Below, one piece after another: positions 61,474 through 64,000 of a stretch of 64,000 bases of DNA. The notes beneath the pieces were generated by a model that was not told the origin of the DNA, searched no databases, and saw nothing but the letters and a program-made list of their open reading frames with translations. Numbering within the stretch: the first letter of the stretch is position 1; each line of letters begins with the position of its first letter. A program made the translations under genes and the position numbers. Where the stretch lies: NCBI RefSeq assembly GCF_011075055.1, contig NC_058137.1, positions 4,268,771 through 4,332,770 on the forward strand, given 5' to 3'. The DNA is from Mangifera indica. Taxonomy: Eukaryota > Streptophyta > Magnoliopsida > Sapindales > Anacardiaceae.

Positions 61474-61680
61474 GGGCCGTTTGGTTTCAGACTTTAAATA
61501 TTATCTTGGTAATATTTTATTACTAATGGTGATGTAGCAGATAATATAAGTAGTAATTTAATTATCACTTTCATTTTAAATATTAAAAAATTATTAAAAT
61601 AATATTGATTTTTATATAATTATATTATTACCAAGGTATTAAAATATATTTTAGTGTAATACCTCGATAAAATAAATATA
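61474..61680. mobile_element. MITE-like element, family 2, copy 2
   Basis: Starts GGGCCGTTTGGTTTC, a start seen in hAT-type MITEs. Internal inverted repeats are AATATTATCTTGGTAATA near the left and TATTACCAAGGTATTAAA near the right. A small hairpin GGTATTA/TAATACC lies at 61635-61663. Matches copy 1 at 46105-46250 in reverse. Confidence 0.55.
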
Positions 61681-62149
61681 GATACTTTGAATTAAAAAAA
61701 AAAAAGATGAATATATTGCAATCTTTTCTAAAGAGTTTTACCGCAAACTGCTATAGTTTGTGATTATAATTCCGAATACAGGAATGCCAGGCTTTTCAAC
61801 TTCTAAATTAATTTTTAACTGGATGCGTTTCAGTTTTATATTTAGGAGAAAGTACTGAGTTATTTTGTAGTGTTTTCTACTTTAAAGTGAGTTTATTTGT
61901 AGCAAAATTGAATATACTGTCAATACAATGATTAATGTTAACAGTACTACTTTTCTCCATTTAAGCATAAGCAAAGCCAAATTTATTAGATGAAGGTGAC
62001 TCATATTTGAAAATATATCTAATTTAAAGTTATAGGATGGATGGAAAATGATTGTTACCAAGATCTCGTTGTTATGAGTTCTAGAAGTATTGTAGTCGTT
62101 CCAAGGAGGAACAAAGTTGTTCCATGGAGGAAACAAGGTTGGGTATGCT

Positions 62150-64000
62150 TAAATGGAGAATGAGTATTTGATTTTCTAGCTTATGCACACATTCCTAGCA
62201 ATGAGAGATCTAAGTTAGATTCAAAGCTAAGGAATTTCATCTTTGTCTGTCAGGTATTGAAATGGAGTCAAGGGTTATAGACTATGGGATTCTAAAGCAT
62301 AGAAGGTGATGGTTAGCAAATATGTAGCCTTTGATGAAAAAACTATGTTTAAAAAATAATAAAATTATATGTACCTACTTTGAATATATATTTTATGTGT
62401 ATTATCATATAATTGGGTAATTTTGAATTAAGAATAAAATAATATTAAATCATATGATGACACATATAAATGTATACCAATTTGTATATTCAAAATGAAT
62501 ATATATAATATTGCTTTTCCTGTAAAAGAGAACTGGATGAGTGCTATGACTAAGAAGATAAAGTCTCTACAAAAAAATTAGACTTAGGAACTTGTTTAAC
62601 TTTCAAATGAAAAGAAGTCAATTAGGTACAAGCAAGTCCATAAAAAAAAATTGAGAGAGCATAAAAAAGGAAGATCACATGTTTAAAGAACAATTAGTTG
62701 CTAAAAAGTTCTCATGTACAGAATAAGAGGTGTTGATTATAATAAGGTTTTTTCATGGATGATAAAACATGTGAAAATCAAAGTTATATTGAAATTAACA
62801 ACTCAATTAGGCCTAGAGTTGAAGCAGTTAGGCGTTAAAATTGATTTCCTACATGGTGAGTTAGAGGAGGAGACCTATATGCAACGACGTGATGGATTTG
62901 AGGAGCCTAGAAAAAAATCATTTAGTTTGTAAGCTAAACAAGTCTCTTCGTGGTTTAAAGCAATCTCCCAGACAATGATACAAAATGTTTGACTCTTATA
63001 TGTTGACTATTGGACTTATGATACCAAATGTGCGTACGATTGTCATGAGGTTTTAGGTTATAACTTTTGCATTTATTTACTTATTTATGTTGATAATTTA
63101 TTGATTGCTGCTAAAAATATAGATGATGTTTGTCACCTTAAATCTCTGTTACGCTCGGAATTTGATAAAATAGATTTAGGTATTGTAAAAAAAATTCTTG
63201 TAATGGAGATTAACAAGGATAGAAAGAACATGAAACTATAGCTCTTATAGAAGAAATACATTGACAAGGTATTGAAAAGATTTGGTATAAACAAAACTAA
63301 GCCAATCAATACTTCATTGGTTAATCACCTTAAATTGGCAAGTTATAAATGTCTAGAAACCAATGAGGAGATACGTTTTATGTCAAAGGTTCCTTAATCT
63401 AACACAACATGGATATTTAAGGAGCTCAATAATTTACACCAAACAAGATTTAGCATATGTAGTGAGTGCGATTAGTAGGTTCATGTATAATCTATGAAAG
63501 AAACACTAGAAAGAAGTTAAATTGACACTTAAATACTTGAGAGTTTCAACAAATTTTGGGACTTGTTTTGGCACAATTAGTTCTTCGGTTTTTATAGTTG
63601 GCTATATAGATTCATATTATGTTGAAGATATGGATAATAGGAGCTCCACTAGTTATACTTTTGCATTGGAAAATGGTCTAATCACTTGGAGATCCACTTC
63701 GCAAAGTGTAATAGTGTCATCTACCACTGAGGTTGAATACATGGTTATAACAAAGATAGTAAAATAAGTGATATAGTTAAAAGGGTTAATGTGTTAAATT
63801 TTGAATTTAATCAACAGACCCTTAGTTTATGCTGGACAGTCAAACTGTCACAAAATTATCAAAAAATTAAGTTCACCATGTAAGGATCAAGCATATAGCT
63901 ATGATTGTGAGATATCATAAGGTTTGAGAGTTAATTTCTTTAAGTGAGACTGTATTAGTGATGTTACACTCAATACATATAACTTTAAGTGGAGGTGCAT
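62150..64000 (+). pseudogene. Ty1/copia remnant (integrase C-terminus, reverse transcriptase, RNase H), runs off the window
   Basis: Integrase C-terminal pieces AYAHIPSNERSKLDSKAKE and RVIDYGILKHRRW lie at 62180-62320. After a nested MITE at 62360-62513, the reverse transcriptase resumes with ENWMSAMTKKIKSLQKN, RIRGVDYNKVFS, ELKQLGVKIDFLHGELEEET (about 62820-62880) and SLRGLKQSP. LLIYVDNLLIAAKN at about 63085-63115 has YVDN in place of YVDD. Then YIDKVLKRFGINKTKPINTS and RNase H ITWRSTSQSVIVSSTTEVEY (about 63685-63740) follow. Stops and frameshifts interrupt all parts, so it is inactive. Confidence 0.85.
62360..62513. mobile_element. Short MITE, family 1, copy h, inserted in copia
   Basis: Starts AATTATATGTACCTACTTTG and ends CAAAATGAATATATATAATA, which are inverted repeats. 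The core has AATTGGGTAATTTTGAATTA (reverse orientation) and GATGACACATATAAATGTAT. It lies exactly between the copia integrase and reverse-transcriptase segments. Confidence 0.8.

Overview
This is a nuclear window from a eudicot plant. The protein genes have GT-AG introns, the spacers are very A+T-rich, and decayed Ty1/copia, Ty3/gypsy, TRIM and MITE-type elements fill most of the gaps. All identified products are plant types: the petal-identity-region trihelix factor PTL, a phytosulfokine precursor, a PAN/B-lectin receptor-like protein without a kinase, and a DUF868 protein. I cannot name the species from sequence alone.

Gene layout, left to right. (1) Plus strand, up to 6521: a 5'-truncated Pcf11-type cleavage and polyadenylation factor, with one apparent 1-bp frameshift in its exon at 2208-2461. 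(2) Minus strand, 7608-8063: a three-exon phytosulfokine (PSK) precursor of 87 residues, too short and too split for a simple ORF scan. (3) Plus strand, 12213-12293: tRNA-Leu(AAG). (4) Plus strand, 13918-15402: a single-exon PAN/B-lectin membrane protein. (5) Plus strand, 17034-18695: four-exon RLP24, a 60S ribosome biogenesis factor, with a Site II/telo-box promoter. (6) Plus strand, 24961-25884: a DUF868 protein. (7) Plus strand, 34536-36525: three-exon cytosolic fructose-bisphosphate aldolase. (8) Minus strand, 42510-45007: a two-exon PETAL LOSS-like double-trihelix transcription factor. I recognise no host protein gene from about 45 kb to 64 kb.

The genes are not a pathway; they are independent loci. 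As I recall the Arabidopsis map, the aldolase, PTL and PAN genes are neighbours on chromosome 5 (At5g03680-03700), and aldolase, DUF868 and a Pcf11-like gene are neighbours on chromosome 2 (At2g36460-36480). This window carries both sets together, as expected for an ancestral segment before duplication and gene loss.

The spacers hold most of the unusual structure. There are eight copies of a roughly 160-bp MITE family; one of them splits a copia element between integrase and reverse transcriptase. Two elements near 10 kb and 49.6 kb share 240-290-bp terminal inverted repeats. Two copies of a TRIM-like miniature LTR element are present, one of them nested in a minus-strand copia remnant. There is a large imperfect inverted repeat at 58.97-59.72 kb, and a second MITE-like family near 46.2 and 61.5 kb. 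Four copia remnants and one gypsy gag remnant are all inactivated by stops and altered catalytic motifs. I see no CRISPR array, operon, or other prokaryotic or viral system.
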